From contig NW_027480591.1 of the NCBI RefSeq assembly GCF_051401765.1, forward strand, positions 558,001 through 622,000: a stretch of 64,000 nucleotides of DNA. The letters are read 5' to 3'. This stretch comes from Calliopsis andreniformis. Taxonomy: Eukaryota > Arthropoda > Insecta > Hymenoptera > Andrenidae. Below the pieces are notes generated by a model, which worked only from the letters and a program-made list of their open reading frames with translations, had not been told where the DNA came from and did no database searches. Below, piece after piece: positions 40,201 through 54,421 of the stretch. Within the stretch, counting starts at the first letter, position 1. Every line of letters starts with the position of its first letter. The position numbers were made by a program, and so were the translations under genes.

Positions 40201-43200
40201 TCCTCGTCCTCAATCCTCAACCCTCAATCCTCAATCCTCAATCTTCAAACATCAATAATCAATCTTCAATCCTCAATCATCAATCCTCAATCCTCAATCC
40301 TCAATCCTCAATATTCAACACTCAATCTTCAATGCTCAATCCTCAATCCTTAATTGTCAATCCTCAATCCTTAATCCTCAGACCTCAAACATCAATATTC
40401 AACACCCAGTCCTCGTCCTCAATCCACAACCCTCAATCCTCAATCCTCAATCCTTAATCCTCAATCGTCAATCTTCAATCCTCAATCCTCAATCCTCAAC
40501 CCTCAATCCTCAATCCTCAATCTTCAATCCTCAATCCTCAGTCCTCAATCCTCAATCCTCAATCTTCAATCCTCAATACTCAATCTTCAATCCTCAATTC
40601 TCAATCCTCAATCCTCAATCCTCAATCCTCAATCCTCAATCCTGAATCTTCAATCCTCAATATTCAATCTTCAATACTCAATCCTCAGTCCTCAAACCTC
40701 AATTCTGAATCCTCAATACTCAACCTTCAATCCTCAATCCTCAGTCCTCAGTACTCAACCATCAATCCTCAATTCTCAATCCTCAATAGAATATGCTGAA
40801 TTCTCATGGTTCAATACTCAATCCACAATATTCAATAATCAAATCTCAATCCTCAATCTTTAATACTCAATACACAATTTCAATCCTCAATCCTCAATTC
40901 TCAATCCTCAATACTCAATCCTCAATCCCCAATCCTCAATCCTCAATCCTCAATCCTCAATCATCAATCCTCAATCTTCAATACTCATTCCTCAATCCTC
41001 AATCCTCAATATTCAACACTCAACCCCCAACCATCAATCCTCAATACTCAACCATCAATACTCAATTCTCAAGACTCAATAGAACATCCTGAATTCTCAT
41101 GGTTCAATAGGCAATCCACAATATTCAATAATCAAATCTCAAACCTCAAGCATCAATTCTCAACACTCAATCCTCAACAATCAGTCCTCTCTCTTCAATC
41201 CTACATCCACAACCCTCATTCCTCAAGCGTCAATCCTCAATACTCAATCCTCAATCTTCAATCATCAATATTCAACCTTCAATCCTCAATCCTCAATCCT
41301 CAATCATCAATCCTCAACCTTCAACCCTCAATCCTCAATCCTCAATCCTCAATCCTCAATCTTCAGTCATAAATCCTCAATCTTCAATACTCAATCGTCA
41401 GTCCTCAGTCCTCAATCCTCAATCCTCAATCCTCGTTCCTCAAACCTCAATCCTCAACCCTCAGTCCTCGTCCTCAATTCTCAATTCTCAATCCTCAATC
41501 CTGAATCATCAATCCCCAGTAATCAGCTTCCAATCTTAGATCCCCAATCCCCAATCCTCAATCCCTGATCCTCAATCTTCAATCCTCAATCGCCAGTCCT
41601 CAATCTTCAATCCTCTATGCTCAATCCTCAATCCTCAAGCCCCAGTCCTCAATCCTCAATCCTCAATCCTCAAACCTCAATCCTCAACCGTCAGTCCTCG
41701 TCCTCAATCCTCAACACTCAATCCTCAATACTCAATTTTCAATCATCAATACTCAATCTTCAATCGTCAATACTCAATCCTCAATCGTCAATCCTCAATC
41801 CCCAATCCTCAATCTTCAATGCTACATCCTCAATCCTCAATCCTCAATCCTCAATCCTGAATCCTCAATCTTCAATCCTCAATATTCAATCTTCAATCCT
41901 CAATCCTCTATCCTCAATCCTCAAACCTCAATCCTCAATCCTGAATCCTCAATCTTCAGTCCTCAATACTCAATCTGCAATCCTCAATCCTCAATCCTCA
42001 ATCCTCAATCCTCATTCTTCAATCCTCAATACCCAATCCTCAATCCTCAATATTCAACATACAACCCTCAGCCATCAATCCTCAATACTCAACCATCATT
42101 CCTCAATTCTCAATACTCAATTTAATATCCTGAATTATCATGGTTCAATACTCAATCCACAATATTCAATAATCAAATCTCAATCCTCAACCTTTAATCC
42201 TCAATACTCAATTTCAATCCTCAATCCTCAATTCTCAATCCTCAATACTCAATCCTCATTCGTCAATCCTCAATTCGCAATCCTCAATCCTCAATTCTCA
42301 ATCCTCAATTCTCAATCCTCAATCCTCAATGTTCAATCCTCAATACTCAATCTTCAATCCTCAATCCTCAATCCTCAATCCTCAATCCTCAATCCTCAGT
42401 GATAAATACTCAATCTTCAATACTCAATCCTCAATCCTCAATCCTCAATCCTCAGTCCTCAATCCTCAATCCTCATTTCTCAAACCTCAATCCTCAACCC
42501 TCAGTCCTCATCCTCAATTCTCAATTCTCAATCCTCAATCCTCAATTCTCAATCTTCATCCTCAATAATCAATCTCCAATCCTAGATCCTCAACCCTCAA
42601 TACTCAATGCCCAATCTTCAATTCTCAATAATCAATCTCCAATCGTAGATCCTCAATCCTCAATCCTCAATCCTCAATCCTCAACCCTCATTCTTCAATC
42701 CTCGATCTTCAATCCTCAATATTCAATCTTCAATCCTCAATCCTCTATCCTCAAACCTCAATCCTCGATCCTCAATACTGAATCCTCAATCTTCAATCCT
42801 CAATACTTAATCTGCAATCCTCAATCCTCAATCCTCAATCCTCAATCCTCAATCCTCAATCCTCAATCCTCAATCCTCAGTCATAAATCCTCAATCTTCT
42901 ATACTCAATCGTCAATCCTCAGTCCTCAATCATCAATCCTCAATCCTCAATCCTCAATCTTCAATCTTCAATCTTCAATCCTCAATACTCAATCTTCAAT
43001 CCTCAATCCTCAGTCCTCAAACCTCAATTCTGAGTCCTCAATACTCAACCTTCAATCCTCAATCCTCAGTCCTCAGTACTCAACCATCAATCGTCAATTC
43101 TCAATACTCAATAGAATATCCTGAATTCTCAGGATTCAACACACAAACCTCAACCCTCATCCCTCAGCCCTCATCCTCAATCCTCAATCCTCAATCCTCA

Positions 43201-43765
43201 ATCCTCAATCCTCAATCTTCAATCCTCAATACTCAATCTTCAATCCTCAATCCTGAATCCTCAATCCTCAATCCTCAATACGCAGGCATCAATACTCAAT
43301 CTTCAATACCCAATCCTCAATCTTCAATCCTCAATCCTCAATCCTCAATTCTCAATCCCCAATCCTCAATCCTCACACCTCAAACATCAATATTCAACCC
43401 GCAGTCCTCGTCCTCAATCCACAAACCTCTATCCTCAATCCTCAATCTTCAATCATCAATATTCAATCTTCAATCCTCAATCCTCAATCCTCAATCCTCA
43501 ATCCTGAATCTTCAATCCCCAATAATCAACTTCCAATCTTAGATCCCCAATCCCCAATCCTCAATCCCTGATCCTCAACCGTTAGTCCTCGTCCTCAATC
43601 CTCAACACTCAATCCTCAATACTCAATCTTCAATCATCAATACTCAATCTTCAATCGTCAATACTCAATCCTCAATCGTCAATCCTCAATCCCCAATCCT
43701 CAATCTTCAATGCTAAATCCTCAATCCTCAATCCTCAATCATCAATCCTCAATCCTCAATCCTCA
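37240..43765 (+). repeat. 6,526 bp tandem duplication, left copy
   Basis: This composite unit contains family A from 37,534 (hairpins 38,202 and 38,593; ATGCTAAATC 39,180; CAAGCCTCAGTTC near 40,120; GAATATGCTG 40,792), a family B segment (ATGCTCAATCC 41,617), then a second, shortened family A start (42,399; hairpin 43,123; ATGCTAAATC 43,710). Each landmark recurs 6,526 bp downstream. Within it, the distance from ATGCTCAATCC to ATGTTCAATCC is 712 bp against 978 bp at 27,256-28,234: a 266 bp (38-heptamer) deletion. Confidence 0.93.
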
Positions 43766-46700
43766 GACCTCAATCTTCAATCCTCAATCCTCAATCCTCA
43801 ATCCTCATTCCTCAATCTTCAATCATCAATATTCAATCTTCAATCCTCAGTCCTCAATCCTCAATCCTCAATACTCAATCCTCAATCTTCAATCCTCAAT
43901 CCTCAATCCTCAATCCTCAATCCTCAATCTTCAATCCTCAATACTCAATCTTCAATCCCCAATCCTCAATTCTCAATCCTCAATCCTCAATGTTCAATCC
44001 TCAATACTCAATCTTCAATCCTCAATCCTCAATCCTCAATCCTCAATCCTCAATCCTCAGTGATAAATACTCAATCTTCAATACTCAATCCTCAATCCTC
44101 AATCCTCAATCCTCAGTCCTCAATCCTCAATCCTCATTTCTCAAACCTCAATCCTCAACCCTCAGTCCTCATCCTCAATTCTCAATTCTCAATCCTCAAT
44201 CCTCAATTCTCAATCTTCATCCTCAATAATCAATCTCCAATCCTAGATCCTCAACCCTCAATCCTCAATGCCCAATCTTCAATTCTCAATAATCAATCTC
44301 CAATCGTAGATCCTCAATCCTCAATCCTCAATCCTCAATCCTCAACCCTCATTCGTCAATCCTCGATCTTCAATCCTCAATATTCAATCTTCAATCCTCA
44401 ATCCTCTATCCTCAAACCTCAAACCTCGATCCTCAATCCTGAATCCTCAATCTGCAATCCTCAATACTTAATCTGCAATCCTCAATCCTCAATCCTCAAT
44501 CCTCAATCCTCAATCCTCAATCCTCAATCCTCAATCCTCATTCTTCAATCCTCAATACCCAATCCTCAATCTTCAATCCTCAATCCTCAATCCAAAATCC
44601 TCAATCCTCATTCTTCAATCCTCAGTACCCAATCCTCAATCTTCAATCCTCAATCCTCAATCCTCAATCCGCAATTCTCAATACTCAACCATCAGTCCTC
44701 TATTCTCAATGCTCAATAGAATATCCTGAATTCTCAGGATTCTATACTCAAACCTCAATTCTCAACCCTCAGCCCTCATTCTCAATCTTCAATCCTCAAT
44801 CCTCAATCCTCAATATTCAATCCTCAATACTCAATCTTCAATCCTCAATCCTCAATCCTCAATCCTCAATCCTCAATCCTCAGTCATAAATCCTCAATCT
44901 TCTATACTCAATCGTCAATCCTCAGTCCTCAATCCTCAATCCTCAATCCTCAATCCTCAATCTTCAATCTTCAATCCTCAATACTCAATCTTCAATCCTC
45001 AATCCTCAGTCCTCAAACCTCAATTCTGAGTCCTCAATACTCAACCTTCAATCCTCAATCCTCAGTCCTCAGTACTCAACCATCAATCGTCAATTCTCCA
45101 TACTCAATAGAATATCCTGAATTCTCAGGATTCAACACACAAACCTCAACCCTCATCCCTCAGCCCTCATCCTCCATCCTCAATCCTCAATCCTCAATCC
45201 TCAATCCTCAATCTTCAATCCTCAATACTCAATCTTCAATCCTCAATCCTCAATCCTCAATCCTCAATCCTCAATACGCAGGCATCAATACTCAATCTTC
45301 AATACCCAATCCTCAATCTTCAATCCTCAATCCTCAATCCTCAATTCTCAATCCCCAATCCTCAATCCTCACACCTCAAACATCAATATTCAACCCGCAG
45401 TCCTCGTCCTCAATCCACAAACCTCTATCCTCAATCCTCAATCTTCAATCATCAATATTCAATCTTCAATCCTCAATCCTCAATCCTCAATCCTCAATCC
45501 TGAATCTTCAATCCCCAATAATCAACTTCCAATCTTAGATCCCTAATGCCCAATCCTCAATCCCTGATCCTCAACCGTTAGTCCTCGTCCTCAATCCTCA
45601 ACACTCAATCCTCAATACTCAATCTTCAATCATCAATACTCAATCTTCAATCGTCAATACTCAATCCTCAATCGTCAATCCTCAATCCCCAATCCTCAAT
45701 CTTCAATGCTAAATCGTCAATCCTCAATCCTCAATCATCAATCCTCAATCCTCAATCCTCAATCCTCATTTCTCAAACCTCAATCCTCAACCCTCAGTCC
45801 TCATCCTCAATTCTCAATTCTCAATCCTCAATCCTCAATTCTCAATACCTTCATCCTCAATAATCAATCTCCAATCCTAGATCCTCAACCCTCAATCCTC
45901 AATGCCCAATCTTCAATTCTCAATAATCAATCTCCAATCGTAGATCCTCAATCCTCAATCCTCAATCCTCAATCCTCAATCCTCATTCTTCAATCCTCGA
46001 TCTTCAATCCTCAATATTCAATCTTCAATCCTCAATCCTCTATCCTCAATCCTCAATCCTCGATCCTCAATCCTGAATCCTCAATCTTTAAACCTCAATA
46101 CTCAATTTCAATCCTCAATCCTCAATTCTCAATCCTCAATACTCAATCCTCAATCGTCAATCCTCAATACCCAATCCTCAAACCTCAATCCTCAATCCTC
46201 AATCTTCAATCCTCAATACTCATTCTTCAATCCTCAATATTCAACACACAACCCTCAGCCATCAATCCTCAATACTCAACAATCAATCCTCAATTCTCAA
46301 TACTCAATAGAATACCCTGAATTCTCATGGTTCAATACTCAATCCACAATATTCAATAATCAAATCTCAATCCTCAATCTTTAATCCTCAATACTTAATT
46401 TCAATCCTCAATCCTCCATACTCAATCCTCAATACTCAATCCTCAATAGTCAATCCTCAATTCCCAATCCTCAATCTTCAATCCTCAATACTCAATCCTC
46501 AATTCCCAATCCTCAATCCTCAATCCTCAATCCTCAATATTCAATCCTCAATACTCAATCTTCAATCATCAATCCTCAATCCTCAATCCTCAGTCCTCAA
46601 TCCTCAGTCATCAATACTCAATCTTCAATACTCTATCCTCAATCTTCAAGCCTCAGTTCTCAACCCTCAATCCTCAACACTCAAACCTCAATCCTCAACC

Positions 46701-49700
46701 CTCAAACCTCAATCCTCAACCGTCAGTCCTCGTCCTCAATCCTCAACCCTCAATCCTCAATCCTCAATCTTCAAACATCAATAATCAATCTTCAATCCTC
46801 AATCATCAATCCTCAATCCTCAATCCTCAATCCTCAATATTCAACACTCAATCTTCAATGCTCAATCCTCAATCCTTAATTGTCAATCCTCAATCCTTAA
46901 TCCTCAGGCCTCAAACATCAATATTCAACACCCAGTCCTCGTCCTCAATCCACAACCCTCAATCCTCAATCCTCAATCCTTAATCCTCAATCGTCAATCT
47001 TCAATCCTCAATCCTCAATCCTCAACCCTCAATCCTCAATCCTCAATCTTCAATCCTCAATCCTCAGTCCTCAATCCTCAATCCTCAATCTTCAATCCTC
47101 AATACTCAATCTTCAATCCTCAATTCTCAATCCTCAATCCTCAATCCTCAATCCTCAATCCTCAATCCTGAATCTTCAATCCTCAATATTCAATCTTCAA
47201 TACTCAATCCTCAGTCCTCAAACCTCAATTCTGAATCCTCAATACTCAACCTTCAATCCTCAATCCTCAGTCCTCAGTACTCAACCATCAATCCTCAATT
47301 CTCAATCCTCAATAGAATATGCTGAATTCTCATGGTTCAATACTCAATCCACAATATTCAATAATCAAATCTCAATCCTCAATCTTTAATACTCAATACA
47401 CAATTTCAATCCTCAATCCTCAATTCTCAATCCTCAATACTCAATCCTCAATCCCCAATCCTCAATCCTCAATCCTCAATCCTCAATCATCAATCCTCAA
47501 TCTTCAATACTCATTCCTCAATCCTCAATCCTCAATATTCAACACTCAACCCCCAACCATCAATCCTCAATACTCAACCATCAATACTCAATTCTCAAGA
47601 CTCAATAGAACATCCTGAATTCTCATGGTTCAATAGGCAATCCACAATATTCAATAATCAAATCTCAAACCTCAAGCATCAATTCTCAACACTCAATCCT
47701 CAACAATCAGTCCTCTCTCTTCAATCCTACATCCACAACCCTCATTCCTCAAGCGTCAATCCTCAATACTCAATCCTCAATCTTCAATCATCAATATTCA
47801 ACCTTCAATCCTCAATCCTCAATCCTCAATCATCAATCCTCAACCTTCAACCCTCAATCCTCAATCCTCAATCCTCAATCCTCAATCTTCAGTCATAAAT
47901 CCTCAATCTTCAATACTCAATCGTCAGTCCTCAGTCCTCAATCCTCAATCCTCAATCCTCGTTCCTCAAACCTCAATCCTCAACCCTCAGTCCTCGTCCT
48001 CAATTCTCAATTCTCAATCCTCAATCCTGAATCATCAATCCCCAGTAATCAGCTTCCAATCTTAGATCCCCAATCCCCAATCCTCAATCCCTGATCCTCA
48101 ATCTTCAATCCTCAATCGCCAGTCCTCAATCTTCAATCCTCTATGCTCAATCCTCAATCCTCAAGCCCCAGTCCTCAATCCTCAATCCTCAATCCTCAAA
48201 CCTCAATCCTCAACCGTCAGTCCTCGTCCTCAATCCTCAACACTCAATCCTCAATACTCAATTTTCAATCATCAATACTCAATCTTCAATCGTCAATACT
48301 CAATCCTCAATCGTCAATCCTCAATCCCCAATCCTCAATCTTCAATGCTACATCCTCAATCCTCAATCCTCAATCCTCAATCCTGAATCCTCAATCTTCA
48401 ATCCTCAATATTCAATCTTCAATCCTCAATCCTCTATCCTCAATCCTCAAACCTCAATCCTCAATCCTGAATCCTCAATCTTCAGTCCTCAATACTCAAT
48501 CTGCAATCCTCAATCCTCAATCCTCAATCCTCAATCCTCATTCTTCAATCCTCAATACCCAATCCTCAATCCTCAATATTCAACATACAACCCTCAGCCA
48601 TCAATCCTCAATACTCAACCATCATTCCTCAATTCTCAATACTCAATTTAATATCCTGAATTATCATGGTTCAATACTCAATCCACAATATTCAATAATC
48701 AAATCTCAATCCTCAACCTTTAATCCTCAATACTCAATTTCAATCCTCAATCCTCAATTCTCAATCCTCAATACTCAATCCTCATTCGTCAATCCTCAAT
48801 TCGCAATCCTCAATCCTCAATTCTCAATCCTCAATTCTCAATCCTCAATCCTCAATGTTCAATCCTCAATACTCAATCTTCAATCCTCAATCCTCAATCC
48901 TCAATCCTCAATCCTCAATCCTCAGTGATAAATACTCAATCTTCAATACTCAATCCTCAATCCTCAATCCTCAATCCTCAGTCCTCAATCCTCAATCCTC
49001 ATTTCTCAAACCTCAATCCTCAACCCTCAGTCCTCATCCTCAATTCTCAATTCTCAATCCTCAATCCTCAATTCTCAATCTTCATCCTCAATAATCAATC
49101 TCCAATCCTAGATCCTCAACCCTCAATACTCAATGCCCAATCTTCAATTCTCAATAATCAATCTCCAATCGTAGATCCTCAATCCTCAATCCTCAATCCT
49201 CAATCCTCAACCCTCATTCTTCAATCCTCGATCTTCAATCCTCAATATTCAATCTTCAATCCTCAATCCTCTATCCTCAAACCTCAATCCTCGATCCTCA
49301 ATACTGAATCCTCAATCTTCAATCCTCAATACTTAATCTGCAATCCTCAATCCTCAATCCTCAATCCTCAATCCTCAATCCTCAATCCTCAATCCTCAAT
49401 CCTCAGTCATAAATCCTCAATCTTCTATACTCAATCGTCAATCCTCAGTCCTCAATCATCAATCCTCAATCCTCAATCCTCAATCTTCAATCTTCAATCT
49501 TCAATCCTCAATACTCAATCTTCAATCCTCAATCCTCAGTCCTCAAACCTCAATTCTGAGTCCTCAATACTCAACCTTCAATCCTCAATCCTCAGTCCTC
49601 AGTACTCAACCATCAATCGTCAATTCTCAATACTCAATAGAATATCCTGAATTCTCAGGATTCAACACACAAACCTCAACCCTCATCCCTCAGCCCTCAT

Positions 49701-50291
49701 CCTCAATCCTCAATCCTCAATCCTCAATCCTCAATCCTCAATCTTCAATCCTCAATACTCAATCTTCAATCCTCAATCCTGAATCCTCAATCCTCAATCC
49801 TCAATACGCAGGCATCAATACTCAATCTTCAATACCCAATCCTCAATCTTCAATCCTCAATCCTCAATCCTCAATTCTCAATCCCCAATCCTCAATCCTC
49901 ACACCTCAAACATCAATATTCAACCCGCAGTCCTCGTCCTCAATCCACAAACCTCTATCCTCAATCCTCAATCTTCAATCATCAATATTCAATCTTCAAT
50001 CCTCAATCCTCAATCCTCAATCCTCAATCCTGAATCTTCAATCCCCAATAATCAACTTCCAATCTTAGATCCCCAATCCCCAATCCTCAATCCCTGATCC
50101 TCAACCGTTAGTCCTCGTCCTCAATCCTCAACACTCAATCCTCAATACTCAATCTTCAATCATCAATACTCAATCTTCAATCGTCAATACTCAATCCTCA
50201 ATCGTCAATCCTCAATCCCCAATCCTCAATCTTCAATGCTAAATCCTCAATCCTCAATCCTCAATCATCAATCCTCAATCCTCAATCCTCA
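43766..50291 (+). repeat. 6,526 bp tandem duplication, right copy
   Basis: Landmarks match the left copy at constant spacing (44,060/37,534; 45,706/39,180; 47,318/40,792; 48,143/41,617; 48,925/42,399; 50,236/43,710). The junction with the left copy falls in a 24-base run (43,742-43,765) common to both parents. Differences seen by eye are few, for example CAGGCCTC near 46,905 against CAGACCTC near 40,379. This points to a recent duplication. Confidence 0.93.
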
Positions 50292-51410
50292 ATCCTCATT
50301 TCTCAAACCTCAATCCTCAACCCTCAGTCCTCATCCTCAATTCTCAATTCTCAATCCTCAATCCTCAATTCTCAATACCTTCATCCTCAATAATCAATCT
50401 CCAATCCTAGATCCTCAACCCTCAATCCTCAATGCCCAATCTTCAATTCTCAATAATCAATCTCCAATCGTAGATCCTCAATCCTCAATCCTCATTCTTC
50501 AATCCTCAATACTCAATCTTCAATCCTCAATATTCAACACACAACCAACAGCCATCATTCCTCAATACTCAACCATCAATCCTCAATTCTCAATACTCAA
50601 TATAATATCCTGAATTCTCATGGTTCAGTACTCAACCTACAATCTTCAATAATCAAATCTCAATCCTCAATCTTTAATCCTCAATACTCAATTTCAATCC
50701 TCAATCCTCAATTCTCAATCCTCAATACTCAATCCTCAATCGTCAATACTCAATTCCCAATCCTCAATCTTCAATCTTCAAATCTCAATCCACAAACATC
50801 AATTCTCATCACTCAACCATCAACACTCAGTCCTCGATCTTCAATCCTCAATCCTCAATTCTCAATCTTCAATCCTCAATACTGAATCTTCAATCCTCAA
50901 TCCTCAATCCTCAATCCTCAATCCTCAACCCTCAACCCTGAATCCTCAATCCTCAGTCCCCAATCCTCAATCTTCAAACCTCAATCCTCTATCCTCAATC
51001 CTCAATCCTCAATCCTCAGCCCTCAGTCCTCAAACCTCAATGCTCAATCCTCAATCCCCAATCCTCAATCCTCAATCCTCAATCCTCAATCATCAATCCT
51101 CAATCTTCAATACTCATTCCTCAATCCTCAATCCTCAATCCTCAATCCTCAATCCTCAATCATCAATCCTCAATCTTCAATACTCAACCATCAATCCTCA
51201 TTTCTCAATGCTCAATAGAATATCCTGAATTCTCAGGATTCTATACTCAAACCACAGTTCTCAACCCTCAGCCCTCATTCTCAATCTTCAATCCTCAATC
51301 CTCAATCCTCAATATTCAATCCTCAATACTCAATCTTCAATCCTCAATCCTCAATCCTCAATATTCAATCCTCAATACTCAATCTTCAATCCTCAATCCT
51401 CAATCCTCAA
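49805..51410 (+). repeat. 1,606 bp tandem duplication, left copy
   Basis: It starts at TACGCAGGCATC (49,805) and runs through the ATGCTAAATC segment (50,236), a TATAATATCCTG marker near 50,602, ATGCTCAATCC (51,040) and a hairpin marker (51,227). TACGCAGGCATC then returns at 51,411. It overlaps the end of the 6,526 bp duplication, so the events were layered. Confidence 0.9.
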
Positions 51411-53016
51411 TACGCAGGCATCAATACCCAATCTTCAATACCCAATCCTCAATCTTCAATCCTCAATCCTCAATCCTCAATTCTCAATCCCCAATCCTCA
51501 ATCCTCACACCTCAAACATCAATATTCAACCCGCAGTCCTCGTCCTCAATCCACAAACCTCTATCCTCAATCCTCAATCTTCAATCATCAATATTCAATC
51601 TTCAATCCTCAATCCTCAATCCTCAATCCTCAATCCTGAATCTTCAATCCCCAATAATCAACTTCCAATCTTAGATCCCCAATCCCCAATCCTCAATCCC
51701 TGATCCTCAACCGTTAGTCCTCGTCCTCAATCCTCAACACTCAATCCTCAATACTCAATCTTCAATCATCAATACTCAATCTTCAATCGTCAATACTCAA
51801 TCCTCAATCGTCAATCCTCAATCCCCAATCCTCAATCTTCAATGCTAAATCCTCAATCCTCAATCCTCAATCATCAATCCTCAATCCTCAATCCTCAATC
51901 CTCATTTCTCAAACCTCAATCCTCAACCCTCAGTCCTCATCCTCAATTCTCAATTCTCAATCCTCAATCCTCAATTCTCAATACCTTCATCCTCAATAAT
52001 CAATCTCCAATCCTAGATCCTCAACCCTCAATCCTCAATGCCCAATCTTCAATTCTCAATAATCAATCTCCAATCGTAGATCCTCAATCCTCAATCCTCA
52101 TTCTTCAATCCTCAATACTCAATCTTCAATCCTCAATATTCAACACACAACCAACAGCCATCATTCCTCAATACTCAACCATCAATCCTCAATTCTCAAT
52201 ACTCAATATAATATCCTGAATTCTCATGGTTCAGTACTCAATCTACAATCTTCAATAATCAAATCTCAATCCTCAATCTTTAATCCTCAATACTCAATTT
52301 CAATCCTCAATCCTCAATTCTCAATCCTCAATACTCAATCCTCAATCGTCAATACTCAATTCCCAATCCTCAATCTTCAATCTTCAAATCTCAATCCACA
52401 AACATCAATTCTCATCACTCAACCATCAACACTCAGTCCTCGATCTTCAATCCTCAATCCTCAATTCTCAATCTTCAATCCTCAATACTGAATCTTCAAT
52501 CCTCAATCCTCAATCCTCAATCCTCAATCCTCAACCCTCAACCCTGAATCCTCAATCCTCAGTCCCCAATCCTCAATCTTCAAACCTCAATCCTCTATCC
52601 TCAATCCTCAATCCTCAATCCTCAGCCCTCAGTCCTCAAACCTCAATGCTCAATCCTCAATCCCCAATCCTCAATCCTCAATCCTCAATCCTCAATCATC
52701 AATCCTCAATCTTCAATACTCATTCCTCAATCCTCAATCCTCAATCCTCAATCCTCAATCCTCAATCATCAATCCTCAATCTTCAATACTCAACCATCAA
52801 TCCTCATTTCTCAATGCTCAATAGAATATCCTGAATTCTCAGGATTCTATACTCAAACCACAGTTCTCAACCCTCAGCCCTCATTCTCAATCTTCAATCC
52901 TCAATCCTCAATCCTCAATATTCAATCCTCAATACTCAATCTTCAATCCTCAATCCTCAATCCTCAATATTCAATCCTCAATACTCAATCTTCAATCCTC
53001 AATCCTCAATCCTCAA
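51411..53016 (+). repeat. 1,606 bp tandem duplication, right copy
   Basis: Landmarks lie exactly 1,606 bp after those of the left copy (51,842/50,236; 52,646/51,040; hairpin 52,833/51,227). One visible difference is CAATACCCAATC after TACGCAGGCATC where the left copy has CAATACTCAATC. Confidence 0.9.
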
Positions 53017-54421
53017 TCCTCAATCCTCAATCTTCAGTCATAAATCCTCAATCTTCAATACTCAATCGTCAGTCCTCAGTCCTCAATCCTCAATCCTCAA
53101 TCCTCGTTCCTCAAACCTCAATCCTCAACCCTCAGTCCGCGTCCTCAATTCTCAATTCTCAATCCTCAATCCTGAATCATCAATCCCCAGTAATCAGCTT
53201 CCAATCTTAGATCCCCAATCCCCAATCCTCAATCCCTGATCCTCAATCTTCAATCCTCAATCGCCAGTCCTCAATCTTCAATCCTCTATGCTCAATCCTC
53301 AATCCTCAAGCCTCAGTCCTCAATCCTCAATCCTCAATCCTCAAACCTCAATCCTCAACCGTCAGTCCTCGTCCTCAATCCTCAACACTCAATCCTCAAT
53401 ACTCAATTTTCAATCATCAATACTCAATCTTCAATCGTCAATACTCAATCCTCAATCGTCAATCCTCAATCCCCAATCCTCAATCTTCAATGCTACATCC
53501 TCAATCCTCAATCCTCAATCCTCAATCCTGAATCCTCAATCTTCAATCCTCAATATTCAATCTTCAATCCTCAATCCTCTATCCTCAATCCTCAAACCTC
53601 AATCCTCAATCCTGAATCCTCAATCTTCAGTCCTCAATACTCAATCTGCAATCCTCAATCCTCAATCCTCAATCCTCAATCCTCATTCTTCAATCCTCAA
53701 TACTCAATCTTCAATCCTCAATATTCAACACACAACCAACAGCCATCATTCCTCAATACTCAACCATCAATCCTCAATTCTCAATACTCAATATAATATC
53801 CTGAATTCTCATGGTTTAGTACTCAATCTACAATATTCAATAATCAAATCTCAATCCTCAATCTTTAATCCTCAATACTCAATTTCAATCCTCAATCCTC
53901 AATTCTCAATCCTCAGTACTCAATCCTCAATCGTCAATACTCAATTCCCAATCCTCAATCTTCAATCTTCAAATCTCAACCCACAAACATCAATTCTCAT
54001 CACTCAACCATCAACACTCAGTCCTCAATCTTCAATCCTCAATCCTCAGTTCTTAATCTTCAATCCTCAATACTGAATCTTCAATCCTCAATCCTCAATC
54101 CTCAATCCTCAACCCTCAATCCTCAATCCTCCATCATCAATCCTCAATCTTCAATACTCATTCCTCAATCCTCAATCCTCAATATTCAACACTCAACCCT
54201 CAACCATCAATCCTCAATACTCAACCATCAATACTCAATTCTCAAGACTCAATAGAACATCCTGAATTCTCATGGTTCAATACGCAATCCACAATATTCA
54301 ATAATCAAATCTCAAACCTCAAGCATCAATTCTCAACACTCAATCCTCAACAATCAGTCCTCTCTCTTCAATCCTACATCCACAACCCTCATTCCTCAAG
54401 CGTCAATCCTCAATACTCAAT
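51753..54421 (+). repeat. 2,669 bp tandem duplication, left copy
   Basis: It contains ATGCTAAATC (51,842), ATGCTCAATCC (52,646), hairpin 52,833, the family B segment from 53,288, and the TCCTCTCTCTTC segment after 54,255. It overlaps the right copy of the 1,606 bp duplication and so arose after it. Confidence 0.91.
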
